A DNA stretch of 64,000 nt from Achromobacter sp. B7 (GTDB lineage: Bacteria; Pseudomonadota; Gammaproteobacteria; Burkholderiales; Burkholderiaceae_B), in the NCBI RefSeq assembly GCF_003600685.1, contig NZ_CP032084.1, positions 1,116,001 to 1,180,000 on the forward strand. The letters are read 5' to 3'. Shown here piece after piece: positions 55,971 through 64,000 of this stretch (its first letter is position 1; every line of letters starts with the position of its first letter). The notes under the pieces were generated by a model, which searched no databases, was not told the DNA's origin, and saw only the letters and a program-made list of their open reading frames with translations. A program made the position numbers and the translations under genes.

Positions 55971-56055
55971 GCCGACGTGGTGAAATTGGTAGACACGCTA
56001 TCTTGAGGGGGTAGTGGCGAAAGCTGTGCGAGTTCGAGTCTCGCCGTCGGCACCA
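55971..56055 (+). tRNA. tRNA-Leu(GAG)
   Basis: Eighty-five nt with encoded CCA. Acceptor GCCGACG/CGTCGGC, anticodon stem CTATC/GGTAG around loop TTGAGGG (anticodon GAG), variable arm, T arm GCGAG/CTCGC with TTCGAGT. No intron. A TAGAAT at about 55914 may be the -10. Confidence 0.97.
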
Positions 56056-56067
56056 AGAATTCCTCGC

Positions 56068-56107
56068 AAAAAAGCCCGCTGAAACGCTACGTTTCAGCGG
56101 GCTTTTT
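56068..56107. terminator. Bidirectional rho-independent terminator after tRNA-Leu(GAG)
   Basis: Perfect 16-bp stem (56071-56086 with 56090-56105), CTA loop, A-run on the left and T5 on the right. It can serve both the tRNA and the convergent small membrane protein gene. Confidence 0.95.
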
Positions 56108-56133
56108 GCTTTGCGTTTGCGTTTGCGTTTGCC
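56105..56133. repeat. TTTGCG hexamer tandem repeat
   Basis: Three perfect TTTGCG units at 56110-56127, flanked by TTTGCT-like and TTTGCC variants. Directly abuts the preceding terminator. Confidence 0.85.
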
Positions 56134-56164
56134 TTTGGCCTTGGACACATGGCCATTGAATGCC

Positions 56165-56470
56165 TCAATGCAAGTTCCCGCCAAACGCCACCACCGCCAC
56201 CACGAATGTCGTGAGCCCGACCGCCGCCAATCGATACGCCCGCTTCGCGGCATGCGCGTTGTTTCGGCTTAGCCCGATCAGCGTCGCCACCGTCGACCAC
56301 AATCCCGTGAACGCCAGCAGCGACAGCGTGTACACCCAATCCGACAGGTCATAGCCGCCACCCCCAATCGATACAGGCGCCGACGTCCGTGGCCACAGCA
56401 ACGCAATCAGTGTGCCGGCCACCACGGCAAAGACGGCAAGCCAGGCCAGAAATGCGCGGTCCTTCAGCAT
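56165..56470 (-). CDS. Small integral membrane protein of unknown function
   Basis: A 101-residue protein with three predicted membrane helices (about residues 8-26, 46-65 and 82-98) and short polar loops (WPRTSAPVSIGGGGYDLSD; SRNNAHAAKRAYR). Clear start at 56468-56470 with TAGGA upstream. No family recognised. Confidence 0.75.
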   Translation of the reverse strand: MLKDRAFLAWLAVFAVVAGTLIALLWPRTSAPVSIGGGGYDLSDWVYTLSLLAFTGLWSTVATLIGLSRNNAHAAKRAYRLAAVGLTTFVVAVVAFGGNLH

Positions 56471-56584
56471 GGTTTCGATCCTAGGGTTTCAGTTAGGGGA
56501 TGTAATGCGCACGCCCATGCACGCCAAAACAGTGATGCGGCACTGTTATAAAGGGCGTTGTAGATTCAACGGTAGGGCAAGCTT

Positions 56585-56818
56585 ATGTCGATTCAACAGT
56601 TGATCCGTTGCGGTGCGGCAGCGTCGCTAATCGCGATGGGTGCAGGATGTTCCATGGTTGGCTTGGGAGACTCCCGCAGCAGCGAGTGCCAGTGGTATCG
56701 CAGCAGCTGCATGCACGAGGGCTCATACGACCCCGGCGAAGAAGACTACGCCGAAGAAGAGGCAAAGCGCTTGAACAAGCAGTCTTCCGATCGGCTGCGC
56801 CGCAGCTCGGGCAACTGA
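56585..56818 (+). CDS. Small predicted lipoprotein
   Basis: A 77-residue protein with signal peptide and lipobox AMGAGC (Cys near residue 22). The mature part is polar and acidic (GSYDPGEEDYAEEEAKR) with three more cysteines-like positions limited to SECQWYRSSCMHE, where a Cys pair could form a disulfide. The stop codon is immediately followed by, and overlaps, a 9-bp tandem repeat. Function unknown. Confidence 0.78.
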   Translation: MSIQQLIRCGAAASLIAMGAGCSMVGLGDSRSSECQWYRSSCMHEGSYDPGEEDYAEEEAKRLNKQSSDRLRRSSGN

Positions 56819-56866
56819 AGCAACTGAAGTAGCTGAAGTAGCTGAAGCGGCTGAAGTAGCTGAACC
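56813..56866. repeat. 9-bp tandem repeat, 6 copies, starting inside the lipoprotein stop region
   Basis: Units AACTGAAGC, AACTGAAGT, AGCTGAAGT, AGCTGAAGC, GGCTGAAGT and AGCTGAACC. The TGA of the first unit is the stop codon of the small lipoprotein gene. Confidence 0.93.
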
Positions 56867-56902
56867 CGCCGAAGCCATTGAATCTCGCCCGCGCGGCAAG
56901 AT

Positions 56903-57694
56903 TCAGGCTTCCAGGTAATGATTGCGCAAGACGTCGGCGTCTATCTTCAGCGCGTCTGTCAGATACCGGTCCATGCTGCCGTATTCCTGCTTGATGGCTT
57001 GCACCGACGCGTCCAGGTACGCGGGCGCCACTTCCAGCAGCGGCATCATCACGTCGTCCTTGATGCCGCTGGCGCCGGACTTTGCCAGGATGTCCTCAAA
57101 GAACCGGGCGTTGCAGTGATTCGATTCCAGATAATTCGACAGGATATCGTCCTGCGCCACGCCCAGCGCCGATAGCAGCAACAGCGATGCGAAGCCGGTG
57201 CGGTCCTTGCCCGCCGTGCAATGAAAGAGCAGGGTCTTGCCCGTCATCGCCGTGTTCATGAAACCGCCAAACGCGGCCTGGTAGCGCGACGGAAATTCTC
57301 GGTAGATCTCGACCATCATGGTCGTCGCGAATGCCGGGCTGGCGTCGCGCAGGCGCGGCAGCAGGGATGCCATGGCCATATTGCCGTCCAGCACGGGCGA
57401 TGCAATCCAGTGAAAGCGTTGGCCGAAGTGCGCCTCGTCGTGGGCCTTTTCCGGTTCAGCGCGAAAGTCGATGACGGCTTCCAAACCCAGCGCGCCCAGC
57501 CGTTCCAGGTCGGCGGCGCTGGCGCGGCCCGGGTTGCCGCTGCGAAACAGTTTGCCCCGCCGCACGCGCCGGCCGTCGATCCCGGCCAGCCCGCCCAGGT
57601 CGCGCGCATTGTGCACGTTCTCAAGCTCCAGGCGGCGCTGCATGGCTTCGGGCGTTGGCATGAATGGGTCTTGCTGGCGCATGGGGGTCGGCAT
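56903..57694 (-). CDS. Tyrosine-protein phosphatase (DSP/PTP-like, Y_phosphatase3 type)
   Basis: A 263-residue phosphatase. The P-loop HCTAGKDRTG has Cys159 and Arg165 (CX5R); the N-terminal block VHNARDLGGL and SGNPGRASAADLERL are typical of bacterial atypical tyrosine/lipid phosphatases such as MptpB-like enzymes. No signal peptide. ATG at 57692-57694 chosen with AAGGA upstream. Could act on phosphotyrosine or phosphoinositides; role in this organism unknown. Confidence 0.88.
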   Translation of the reverse strand: MPTPMRQQDPFMPTPEAMQRRLELENVHNARDLGGLAGIDGRRVRRGKLFRSGNPGRASAADLERLGALGLEAVIDFRAEPEKAHDEAHFGQRFHWIASPVLDGNMAMASLLPRLRDASPAFATTMMVEIYREFPSRYQAAFGGFMNTAMTGKTLLFHCTAGKDRTGFASLLLLSALGVAQDDILSNYLESNHCNARFFEDILAKSGASGIKDDVMMPLLEVAPAYLDASVQAIKQEYGSMDRYLTDALKIDADVLRNHYLEA

Positions 57695-57811
57695 GGGTTC
57701 CTTCACGTGTAAACGGGTCGGTGGATCGTAGCACCACGGGCGCGCTCGCAGCGGCCATGCCGCCCTTGTGGGGGGGGCGCCGGCGCTCGTTTGGGCAATA
57801 GCCGCCCGGGC

Positions 57812-58306
57812 CTAAGCCCCCAGCTTGCCCAGCAATTCAATCAGCTGCCGCTTTTCCGCCGCACCCAGTTCCTGGCTGATCCGCGCGTCATGCGCCTGCA
57901 CGGCCTCTGTAATGTCGGCCAGCACGGCGCGGCCGGCGTCGGTGGCTGCCAGGGAATAGGCGCGCTTATCGTGCTCGGCGTCCTGCCGTTCCACATAGCC
58001 CAGCGCCTGCAACTGGTTCACGATCTGCACGGCGCCCGACCGCGCAATGCCCTGGATGCGAGCCAGGTCCGTTAGTTTCAGGTGAGTATTCGCCGCAATC
58101 AATGTCAGCGCCGAAAACCGCTGGGGCGTGATGTCCCACGGCGCCAACGCGGCCAGGAAGTCCTCATAGATAACGATCTGCGCGCGTCGGATGGCGTAAC
58201 CGACCAGACCGTCCAGTGCGCCGTACCGGACGCCGGGGACGTGGGGCTGAAACTGCTCGCCTCGCGCGCCGGGGCGGCGGGGGCGTTGGGATGCGGCTCG
58301 TGACAT
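57812..58306 (-). CDS. MarR-family transcriptional regulator
   Basis: A 164-residue MarR protein: dimer helices at both ends and a winged HTH (about residues 62-125, LKLTDLARIQGIARSGAVQIVNQLQALGYVERQ, followed by the wing DAEHDKRAYSLAATDAG). It is divergent from the flavin monooxygenase gene, and a perfect palindrome in the shared region is its probable operator. An aromatic acid ligand is likely by analogy with MarR regulators of monooxygenases. Confidence 0.93.
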   Translation of the reverse strand: MSRAASQRPRRPGARGEQFQPHVPGVRYGALDGLVGYAIRRAQIVIYEDFLAALAPWDITPQRFSALTLIAANTHLKLTDLARIQGIARSGAVQIVNQLQALGYVERQDAEHDKRAYSLAATDAGRAVLADITEAVQAHDARISQELGAAEKRQLIELLGKLGA

Positions 58307-58415
58307 GGTGGTGGCGCGGGGCAGGGTCCTGGTGTCAGGGGGCTCAACACTAATGCAGTCATGCGCGCCGCGCTACCGGATTACGGGAAATCCCCGGTGC
58401 GGAATCGGCGGCAAT

Positions 58416-58436
58416 TTTGTTATGTTGCATAACAAA
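58416..58436. promoter_or_regulatory. Perfect palindromic operator (MarR-type)
   Basis: TTTGTTATG-TTG-CATAACAAA: 9-bp perfect arms with 3-bp centre, ending 17 bp before the monooxygenase ATG and within the 147-bp gap to marR. Size and symmetry fit MarR dimers. Confidence 0.85.
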
Positions 58437-58453
58437 TAAGACCAGGAGTGGAC

Positions 58454-59719
58454 ATGCAAATCGTCATCGCCGGCGCCGGCATCGGCGGGCTGACGCTCGC
58501 GCTGATGCTGCATCGGCGCGGCATCGAATGCCGCGTATATGAAAGCGCCCAGGAACTGAGACCGCTGGGCGTGGGCATCAACCTGCTGCCGCACGCGGTC
58601 AGCGAGCTGGAACAGCTGGGCCTGATGCCCGCGCTGGCCGAGCGCGCCATCGAAACGTCGCAGCTGCACTACTACAACAAGTTCGGCCAGCCCATCTGGC
58701 GCGAGCCGCGTGGCGTTCAAGCGGGTTATCCGCTGCCGCAATTCTCGGTGCACCGGGGCGAATTCCAGATGCTGCTGGCGCAAGCGGTGCGAGACCGTTT
58801 GGGCAACGATGCCATTGTGACGGGCATGGCGCTGGAATCCGCCGAGCAGGACGCGGACGGCGCCACGGCAGTGTTCCGGCGGCGCGCGGACGGATCGTTG
58901 CACCGCGTGCGCGGCGATATCCTGGTGGGCGCCGACGGCATCCATTCCGCGTTGCGCCGCCAACTGCATCCGGTGGGCGACGAACCCCGCTTCTCTGGCC
59001 GCATGCTGTGGCGTGCGGTCACCGAGGCCCTGCCCTACCTGGACGGGCGCAGCATGTTCATGGCCGGTCATCAGGACCAGAAGTTCGTCTGCTACCCGAT
59101 CTCTGAACCGCTGCGCCGCGAAGGGCGTTCGCTGATCAACTGGATTGCCGAACTTTCCGTGCCGGGCGCCGAACTGCCGGCCACCGACTGGAACCGCCAG
59201 GTGAACAAGTCGGTGTTTGCGGACAAGTTCGCCAACTGGCGCTGGGACTGGATCGACATTCCCGCGATCATCGACGGCGCAGAAGCCATCTACGAATTTC
59301 CCTTGGTGGACCGCGACCCGCTGCCGCGCTGGACGCGGGGGCGCGTGACGCTGTTGGGCGACGCCGCGCATCCCATGTACCCCATTGGTTCGAACGGATC
59401 GGCGCAAGCCATTCTGGACGCGCGCTGTCTGTCGGATTGGCTGGCGCAGGCGGCCGGCGGTCGCGTGCGCACGCCGGAAATCGCATTGTTGGAATATGAG
59501 GCCGAGCGCCTGCCGCGCACGGCCGGCATCGTGCTGCGCAACCGCTTGAATGGCCCCGAACAGGTCATGCAGATGGCCGAAGAACGCGCGCCGCAAGGTT
59601 TCACCGACATCCACGATGTGATGGCGCACGAGGAATTGGCGGCGGTATCGCTGCGCTACAAACAACTGGCGGGATTCGATCCCGCCGCCTTGAAGAAAAG
59701 CCGGGAAGCCACGCCATGA
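58454..59719 (+). CDS. FAD-dependent monooxygenase (PhzS/salicylate hydroxylase-like)
   Basis: A 421-residue single-component flavin hydroxylase. FAD Rossmann GAGIGG near residue 8, the GVGINLLPHAVSELEQLGL block, GADGIHSALRR (DG motif) and GDAAHPMYPIGSNGSAQAI (GD motif). The pattern resembles PhzS and related aromatic-ring hydroxylases. ATG at 58454 is preferred over GTG at 58448, since AGGAG would overlap the latter. Overlaps DUF3237 by ATGA; under probable MarR control. Confidence 0.93.
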   Translation: MQIVIAGAGIGGLTLALMLHRRGIECRVYESAQELRPLGVGINLLPHAVSELEQLGLMPALAERAIETSQLHYYNKFGQPIWREPRGVQAGYPLPQFSVHRGEFQMLLAQAVRDRLGNDAIVTGMALESAEQDADGATAVFRRRADGSLHRVRGDILVGADGIHSALRRQLHPVGDEPRFSGRMLWRAVTEALPYLDGRSMFMAGHQDQKFVCYPISEPLRREGRSLINWIAELSVPGAELPATDWNRQVNKSVFADKFANWRWDWIDIPAIIDGAEAIYEFPLVDRDPLPRWTRGRVTLLGDAAHPMYPIGSNGSAQAILDARCLSDWLAQAAGGRVRTPEIALLEYEAERLPRTAGIVLRNRLNGPEQVMQMAEERAPQGFTDIHDVMAHEELAAVSLRYKQLAGFDPAALKKSREATP

Positions 59720-60201
59720 GCGCCATCGATGCATTGACCGACCCGGAAGCCCCCCGGCTCGAACACGTCACCACCGTTATCGTCCAGGTTGGCGCACCGC
59801 AGGAAGTGGGCGACACGCCGCAAGGCCGCCGCCGCGTCATCCCGATTTCGGGCGGCACCGCGCAAGGCCCACGCCTGACAGGCAAGGTGCTGCCGGGCGG
59901 CGCCGATTTTCAGGTGATCCGCTCGGCCACGTACACCGACATTCACGCGCGCTACGTCATCGAAACGCCCGAGGGCGATCGCGTCTACGTCGAGAACACC
60001 GGCATCCGCACCGGGCACGCGGACGACATCGCCCGGTTGGTGCGCGGCGAACCCGTGGACCCCGCCAGGATTTATTTCCGCAGCTATCCGCGCTTTGAAA
60101 CGGCGGCGCCCGCACTGGGCTGGATGAACGAAAGCCTGTTCATCGGCACGGGCGCACGCTATCCCGACCGGGTCGAACTGCGCTTCTACCGCATTTGCTG
60201 A
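59716..60201 (+). CDS. DUF3237 domain protein
   Basis: A 161-residue DUF3237 protein: PISGGTAQGPRLTGKVLPGGADFQ and TDIHARYVIETPEGDRVYVENTGIR and the C-terminal ARYPDRVELRFYRIC are conserved features, predicted all-beta barrel. Start overlaps the monooxygenase stop (ATGA), so expression is coupled. DUF3237 genes commonly accompany aromatic catabolic enzymes; no reaction is established that I know of. Confidence 0.92.
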   Translation: MSAIDALTDPEAPRLEHVTTVIVQVGAPQEVGDTPQGRRRVIPISGGTAQGPRLTGKVLPGGADFQVIRSATYTDIHARYVIETPEGDRVYVENTGIRTGHADDIARLVRGEPVDPARIYFRSYPRFETAAPALGWMNESLFIGTGARYPDRVELRFYRIC

Positions 60202-60251
60202 ACCCGCGGCATCCGCCGTGGCATGACGATAAAAACGACTCGGAGACAACC

Positions 60252-61217
60252 ATGACTTCAATGCTGTGCCGCCTGTTGGGCGGCTTCCTGCTGTGCGTGC
60301 CGCTTGCCGCGATGGCGCAATTTCCCAATGGGCCGGTGCGGCTGAACGTGGGGTTTCCGCCCGGCACCGGGCCCGACATCGTGGCGCGCACGCTGTCGCA
60401 ACACATGGGGCCGTTGCTAGGCCAAAGCGTGGTCGTGGAAAACAAGGTGGGCGCGGGCGGGCAGATCGCCGCGCAGACCGTGGCGCGCAGCCCGGCCGAT
60501 GGCCAGACGATTCTGCTGGGCGAAGTCGGCTCCATCAGCATCTCGCCCGCCACCTACCGCAACCTGAATTACGATCCGCCGCGCGATTTTGCGCCGATCT
60601 CTGAAGTGGTGCGCGCCGACTTCGTGCTAGTCGTGCCGGCCGATTCCCCGTATCAGGACCTGACGGCGTTTATCGACGGCGCGAAGAAGGCGTCCGATCG
60701 TATCAACTTCGCCACCTTCGGGGCGGGTACGCCGGGCCACTTTGGCGCCGAGTTGTTTGCGCGCGAAGCGGGCATGAAGATCGAGGCCATCCACTACCGC
60801 TCAACGGGCGACGCGGTGTCCGGCCTGGTGTCCGGCGCGGTGCAGGCCGCGTTCGTGACAACGGCGCTGGCCGTGCCGCAAGTGCAGGGCGGCAAGCTGC
60901 GCGCCTTGGCCATCACCGGCGCGCAGCGCTCGCCCGCGCTGTCGGCGGTGCCGACCTTTGCCGAACGCAGCCTGCCCGCCGTGAACTTCGGCGCGTGGTT
61001 CGCGCTGTTCGCGCCCGCCGGCACGCCGGATGCGGTACTGGACCGCCTGCAAAAAGACAGCGCCGCTGCGCTGCGCCAGCCCGCTGCCGTACGCAGCCTG
61101 GCCGAGGCCGGCTTCGTGGTGGTGGGATCCGACCGCCAGACGCTGCAAGCGTTGTTGACCAGCGAATCCAAGCGCTGGAGCGATGTGGTGAAGGCCACGG
61201 GGTTCCGCGCCGACTGA
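60252..61217 (+). CDS. Bug-family substrate-binding protein
   Basis: A 321-residue Bug protein: signal peptide MTSMLCRLLGGFLLCVPLAAMA, then GPVRLNVGFPPGTGPDIVARTLS (binding loop) and VVENKVGAGGQIAAQTVA. CGGAGA precedes the ATG. It is third in the MarR-controlled unit (50 bp after DUF3237) and should bind the acidic substrate hydroxylated by the monooxygenase. No TctAB is adjacent. Confidence 0.93.
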   Translation: MTSMLCRLLGGFLLCVPLAAMAQFPNGPVRLNVGFPPGTGPDIVARTLSQHMGPLLGQSVVVENKVGAGGQIAAQTVARSPADGQTILLGEVGSISISPATYRNLNYDPPRDFAPISEVVRADFVLVVPADSPYQDLTAFIDGAKKASDRINFATFGAGTPGHFGAELFAREAGMKIEAIHYRSTGDAVSGLVSGAVQAAFVTTALAVPQVQGGKLRALAITGAQRSPALSAVPTFAERSLPAVNFGAWFALFAPAGTPDAVLDRLQKDSAAALRQPAAVRSLAEAGFVVVGSDRQTLQALLTSESKRWSDVVKATGFRAD

Positions 61218-61250
61218 TCGTTGCCGGCCCTCCCGTTTGCCGGCGTCCAC

Positions 61251-61284
61251 GTTGCGGGCATCCCGTTGCGGGCATCCCGTTGCG
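61251..61284. repeat. 14-bp tandem repeat, about 2.4 copies
   Basis: GTTGCGGGCATCCC twice, then GTTGCG, in the short gap between the Bug gene and the convergent aminotransferase gene. Confidence 0.9.
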
Positions 61285-61297
61285 TGGCCGCAAGCCA

Positions 61298-62116
61298 TCA
61301 CGGCGCCATCAGCGCTTCGGCCTGATAGGCGTCGTGCAGCAATGTCATGAACGCGGGCGCGTCCGGCATCGCGGTGTCGCCGATACGCCTCACCGCGACG
61401 CCCGGCGTCCAGGAGTTCATCACGGCGGCCCCCGCCATGGCCGGCAGGTCGGCCAACGTCACGGGCTGCACCCGCTGCGGTATCTGCCTGTCGCGCAGCT
61501 GCCGCTGCACGATGCCCATCGTCGTGCCGGTCAGCATTTGGGCATCGGGCCACACCACGGCCTGCCCATCCCAGAACGCAAGGTTCCAGATGGACGCCTC
61601 GCTCAAACGACCCTGCCGGTCGACGAAGGCTGCGTCGTCGGCGCCTTGCCGGGCCGCCTGCCGCAACAGATACGTCTTGGCGACTTCGCCCACATGCTTC
61701 ACGGCCGGCAGCATCCGCTCGTGCTGCATCGCCGCCAACGACAGGGGCCCGGCCGGGCCATTTGACGGCGGCCCGGTCCGTACCAGGATGTCCAGCGGGG
61801 TATCGCCTTGGGCAACGGTGAATTCGCCGGCTGGGGAATAGACGGTGGCGACCAGGGATAAGTCCTCGGGGCTGGCGCGGATGGCTGAACGCAGCGCATC
61901 CACGATGGCGGTATCGGGCAGCGCCTGCCCGAACATCGTCAGCGAGGCCGCGCGCAAACGTGCCAGGTGCAGGTCCAGGCCCCGGACCCGTCCGCCGCGT
62001 ACCTGCATCGCGGTGAAGTGGGCGTAGCCGGCAAACGCCAGCGGGGCCAGGTCGGCGGCGGTGGCGGGCAGGCCGTTGCGCTGCGTGACATAGGGAAAGC
62101 TTTCCAAGGCGGGCAT
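61298..62116 (-). CDS. Class IV aminotransferase (BCAT/ADC lyase fold)
   Basis: A 272-residue PLP fold-type IV enzyme. The PLP lysine is probably Lys140 (LPAVKHVGEVAKTYLL), judged by its 21-residue spacing to ADDAAFVDRQGRLSEAS, which aligns with the E-motif block of BCAT/PabC. Ends with a TGTTMGIVQRQL turn typical of the family. Could be a D-amino-acid aminotransferase, BCAT-like or ADC-lyase-like; sequence alone does not settle this. Divergent from the LysR gene at 62221 across 104 bp. Confidence 0.88.
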   Translation of the reverse strand: MPALESFPYVTQRNGLPATAADLAPLAFAGYAHFTAMQVRGGRVRGLDLHLARLRAASLTMFGQALPDTAIVDALRSAIRASPEDLSLVATVYSPAGEFTVAQGDTPLDILVRTGPPSNGPAGPLSLAAMQHERMLPAVKHVGEVAKTYLLRQAARQGADDAAFVDRQGRLSEASIWNLAFWDGQAVVWPDAQMLTGTTMGIVQRQLRDRQIPQRVQPVTLADLPAMAGAAVMNSWTPGVAVRRIGDTAMPDAPAFMTLLHDAYQAEALMAP

Positions 62117-62220
62117 GAAGGATATCCGGGCTGATCATCAAGTTTCGCCACTATCCTGCATTGCCTTTACCTGGGGAAACGAGTTATTTTCACGCCATTA
62201 TCAAATTTGGCTTGAAGATC

Positions 62221-63177
62221 ATGAATCGCCTGCTGCCCGGCACCCGTGCCTTGCGTACCTTGGAAGCGGCAGCGCGTCACCTGAACTTCACGCGCGCTGC
62301 CGACGAACTTGGGCTGACGCCGGCAGCCGTCAGCTATCAAATCAAAGAGATCGAAGAACAACTGGGCGTGGTGCTATTCACGCGCACCAGCCGCAGCATT
62401 CAATTGACGCCTGCCGGCACGGTGCTGTTCGACGCCGCTGCCGACGCGTTGCACACGTTGCAGCAGGCGGTGTCCAAGGCGCGACGGCTGACGCGGGGCG
62501 ATGCCCAACTGCGGCTGTCAGTGGGCGCGCGCTTTGCCACGCACTGGCTGTTGCCGCGCCTGCCTCAGTTTCAGGCCGAACACCCCGGCTTGGCATTGAC
62601 GTTCGACATCAGCGATGCCGTGCGCGACTTTGCCGCTGACGATGTGGACGCGGCCATCCGATTCGGCGCGGGTGATTACCCCGGCGCGGTGTCCCATCGG
62701 CTATTTCATACCGTCGTCGTTCCCGTGTGCAGCCCGGCGCTGTTGCAATCTGGCCGCCCGTTGGGTCGCCCGCAGGACTTGTTCAACCACACGTTGTGCT
62801 ACGTAGACTGCCGGCCCGGCGGCATTGTCTGGCCGAACTGGCCGATGTGGATGGCGGCGGCGGGCGTTGATGGCTTCGACGATAGCCGTAGCGTCGCCTT
62901 CGCGGAATCCAGCCACGTGGTGCAAGCCGTGATGGACGGCGCGGCAGTGGGCTTGGTGGAATGGGAACTGGTCGAACGCGACGTGCAAGCCGGCCGCCTG
63001 GTCCGGCTGTTCGATGTTGGGGTTCGGGTGGCGCCGGAATACGCCTATCACTTGGTGTATCCGGCGGCCAGCGCGTCCGACCGCCGGATATGCGCATTGC
63101 GGGATTGGATGCTGCGAACCGTCAGCGCCGCGGATGCCGTCAAACAGCACTATCAACCCGGCTCGTTCCACGAATAG
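62221..63177 (+). CDS. LysR-family regulator, GcvA-like
   Basis: A 318-residue LTTR of the GcvA type: starts MNRLLPGTRALRTLEAAARHLNFTRAADELGLTPAAVSYQI, and the effector domain begins with LRLSVGARFATHWLLPRLPQFQAEHPGL, a GcvA-family hallmark. ATG at 62221 has only a weak ribosome site (AAGAT). Divergent partner is the class IV aminotransferase gene, its likely target. Confidence 0.93.
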   Translation: MNRLLPGTRALRTLEAAARHLNFTRAADELGLTPAAVSYQIKEIEEQLGVVLFTRTSRSIQLTPAGTVLFDAAADALHTLQQAVSKARRLTRGDAQLRLSVGARFATHWLLPRLPQFQAEHPGLALTFDISDAVRDFAADDVDAAIRFGAGDYPGAVSHRLFHTVVVPVCSPALLQSGRPLGRPQDLFNHTLCYVDCRPGGIVWPNWPMWMAAAGVDGFDDSRSVAFAESSHVVQAVMDGAAVGLVEWELVERDVQAGRLVRLFDVGVRVAPEYAYHLVYPAASASDRRICALRDWMLRTVSAADAVKQHYQPGSFHE

Positions 63178-63298
63178 AACAGTTTGTTCCGTCCAAAATC
63201 GGCCGCTTTGGCCCTGCCGCTAGTGCGCGTGTCACGGTTCGACCGTTAGAATTCGTTCCCATACCACCCCCTATCTACCAGTCGAAAGGTCAAGTCCC

Positions 63299-63898
63299 AT
63301 GAGCAACGCTTATCTCGAGGCACTCAAGAAGCGCCGTACGCAGTATTCGCTGGGCCGTAATGTGTCGGCCTCCAAAGAAGAACTGGCCAGCCTGATCCAG
63401 GAAGCCATCAAGCACAGCCCTTCGTCGTTCAACTCGCAAAGCTCGCGCGCTGTCATCCTGTTTGGCGATGAAAGCGTGAAGCTGTGGGATCTGGCCATCG
63501 AAGAAGTGCGCAAGGTTGCGCCGGCCGAAGGTTTCGACAAGACCGAAGCCAAGCTCAAGAGCTTCGCCGCCGGCGTGGGCACCGTGCTGTTCTTCGAAGA
63601 CCAGGACGTGGTGCGCAGCTTGCAGGAAAAATTCGCGCTGTATGCCGACAACTTCCCGGTGTGGTCCGAGCAGTCGGGCGGCATGGCTCAATTGTCCACC
63701 TGGGCAGCCCTGGCCAACGCCAACGTCGGCGCCAGCTTGCAGCATTACAACCCGCTGATCGACGGCGTGGTCGCGCGTGAATGGAACGTGCCGGCCTCGT
63801 GGAAGCTGCGCGCGCAAATGCCGTTCGGCTCCAACGAAAACGGTTTTGGCGACAAGCCTTTCATGGACGATGCCGAGCGTTTCCGCGTGGTTGGCTGA
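63299..63898 (+). CDS. Nitroreductase family protein (HBN1/YdgI-like)
   Basis: A 199-residue FMN-dependent nitroreductase. RRTQYSLGRNV (FMN phosphate contact), HSPSSFNSQSSRAVIL (FMN loop) and the C-terminal QMPFGSNENGFGDKPFMD are typical of the fatty acid repression/HBN1-like branch. Monocistronic, with weak ribosome site AAAGGTC. A TGACG tandem repeat and a terminator follow. Confidence 0.93.
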   Translation: MSNAYLEALKKRRTQYSLGRNVSASKEELASLIQEAIKHSPSSFNSQSSRAVILFGDESVKLWDLAIEEVRKVAPAEGFDKTEAKLKSFAAGVGTVLFFEDQDVVRSLQEKFALYADNFPVWSEQSGGMAQLSTWAALANANVGASLQHYNPLIDGVVAREWNVPASWKLRAQMPFGSNENGFGDKPFMDDAERFRVVG

Positions 63899-63904
63899 AT
63901 GCCC

Positions 63905-63929
63905 TGACGTGACGTGACGTGACGTGACG
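63905..63929. repeat. TGACG pentamer tandem repeat, 5 copies
   Basis: Five perfect TGACG units begin 6 bp after the nitroreductase stop codon. Confidence 0.95.
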
Positions 63930-63963
63930 CAGGCGCCGGTCGCCTGATCAAAAACGCCATGCA

Positions 63964-64000
63964 AGCCCGCACTTCCGACACAGGAAGCGCGGGCTTTTTC
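63964..64000 (+). terminator. Rho-independent terminator of the nitroreductase gene
   Basis: AGCCCGC and CTTCC pair with GGAAG and GCGGGCT across an A/C mismatch, followed by TTTTTC at the window edge. Confidence 0.85.

Overview
The window is a GC-rich chromosomal segment from a betaproteobacterium of the Alcaligenaceae (order Burkholderiales), most likely Achromobacter or a close Bordetella relative. The reasons are the housekeeping order (lolA ... rarA-serS; ilvB-ilvH-ilvC-pssA; rpsO-pnp; quinone oxidoreductase-tpiA-secG-tRNA-Leu), three separate Bug-family periplasmic binding proteins, a D-aminoacylase operon and many LysR/IclR/MarR-controlled catabolic modules. No insertion sequence, prophage block or CRISPR array was seen.

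Layout. 1-120 is the 3' end of lolA. 166-10920 is a cargo block between lolA and rarA: a minus-strand cluster for uptake and deacylation of N-acyl-D-amino acids or D-amino-acid peptides (PLP amino acid deaminase, dipeptide-type ABC transporter, RpiR regulator, N-acyl-D-amino-acid deacylase, RidA) and a divergent C-N hydrolase. 11058-13793 is rarA-serS. 14024-15977 holds small genes: a proline/tyrosine-rich exported protein, a phage-type ASCH-like protein and two unknown small proteins. 16039-24787 is catabolic: amidohydrolase, LysR, enolase-superfamily enzyme, Bug protein, IclR, then an MHS transporter-nitrilase-flavin reductase operon. 25153-32698 has a chemoreceptor, tRNA-Ser(CGA), a CPA2 antiporter, hydroxybutyrate dehydrogenase, yaaA and a FUSC-type membrane protein.

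33337-43206 is core metabolism and RNA handling: ilvBHC, pssA, a lipoprotein, rpsO-pnp, another lipoprotein and threonine dehydratase. 43671-45644 is tctBA without tctC. 45801-53089 holds a PIN-domain protein, an intron-interrupted tRNA-Leu, TPR and RDD proteins, and a serine hydrolase-Bug pair divergent from a LysR gene. 53235-56055 has tRNA-Ser(UGA), quinone oxidoreductase, tpiA, secG and tRNA-Leu(GAG). The rest holds small membrane and lipoproteins, a tyrosine phosphatase, a MarR-controlled flavin monooxygenase-DUF3237-Bug module with a clear palindromic operator, a class IV aminotransferase divergent from a LysR gene, and a nitroreductase.

The most notable element is tRNA-Leu(UAA) at 46493-46804 (minus strand). 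It is split by a compact 225-nt group I intron between anticodon bases U34 and A35, the position of the classic cyanobacterial/plastid tRNA-Leu(UAA) intron, while its core resembles the Azoarcus tRNA-Ile intron. Also striking are about ten unrelated short tandem repeats, mostly just after stop codons.
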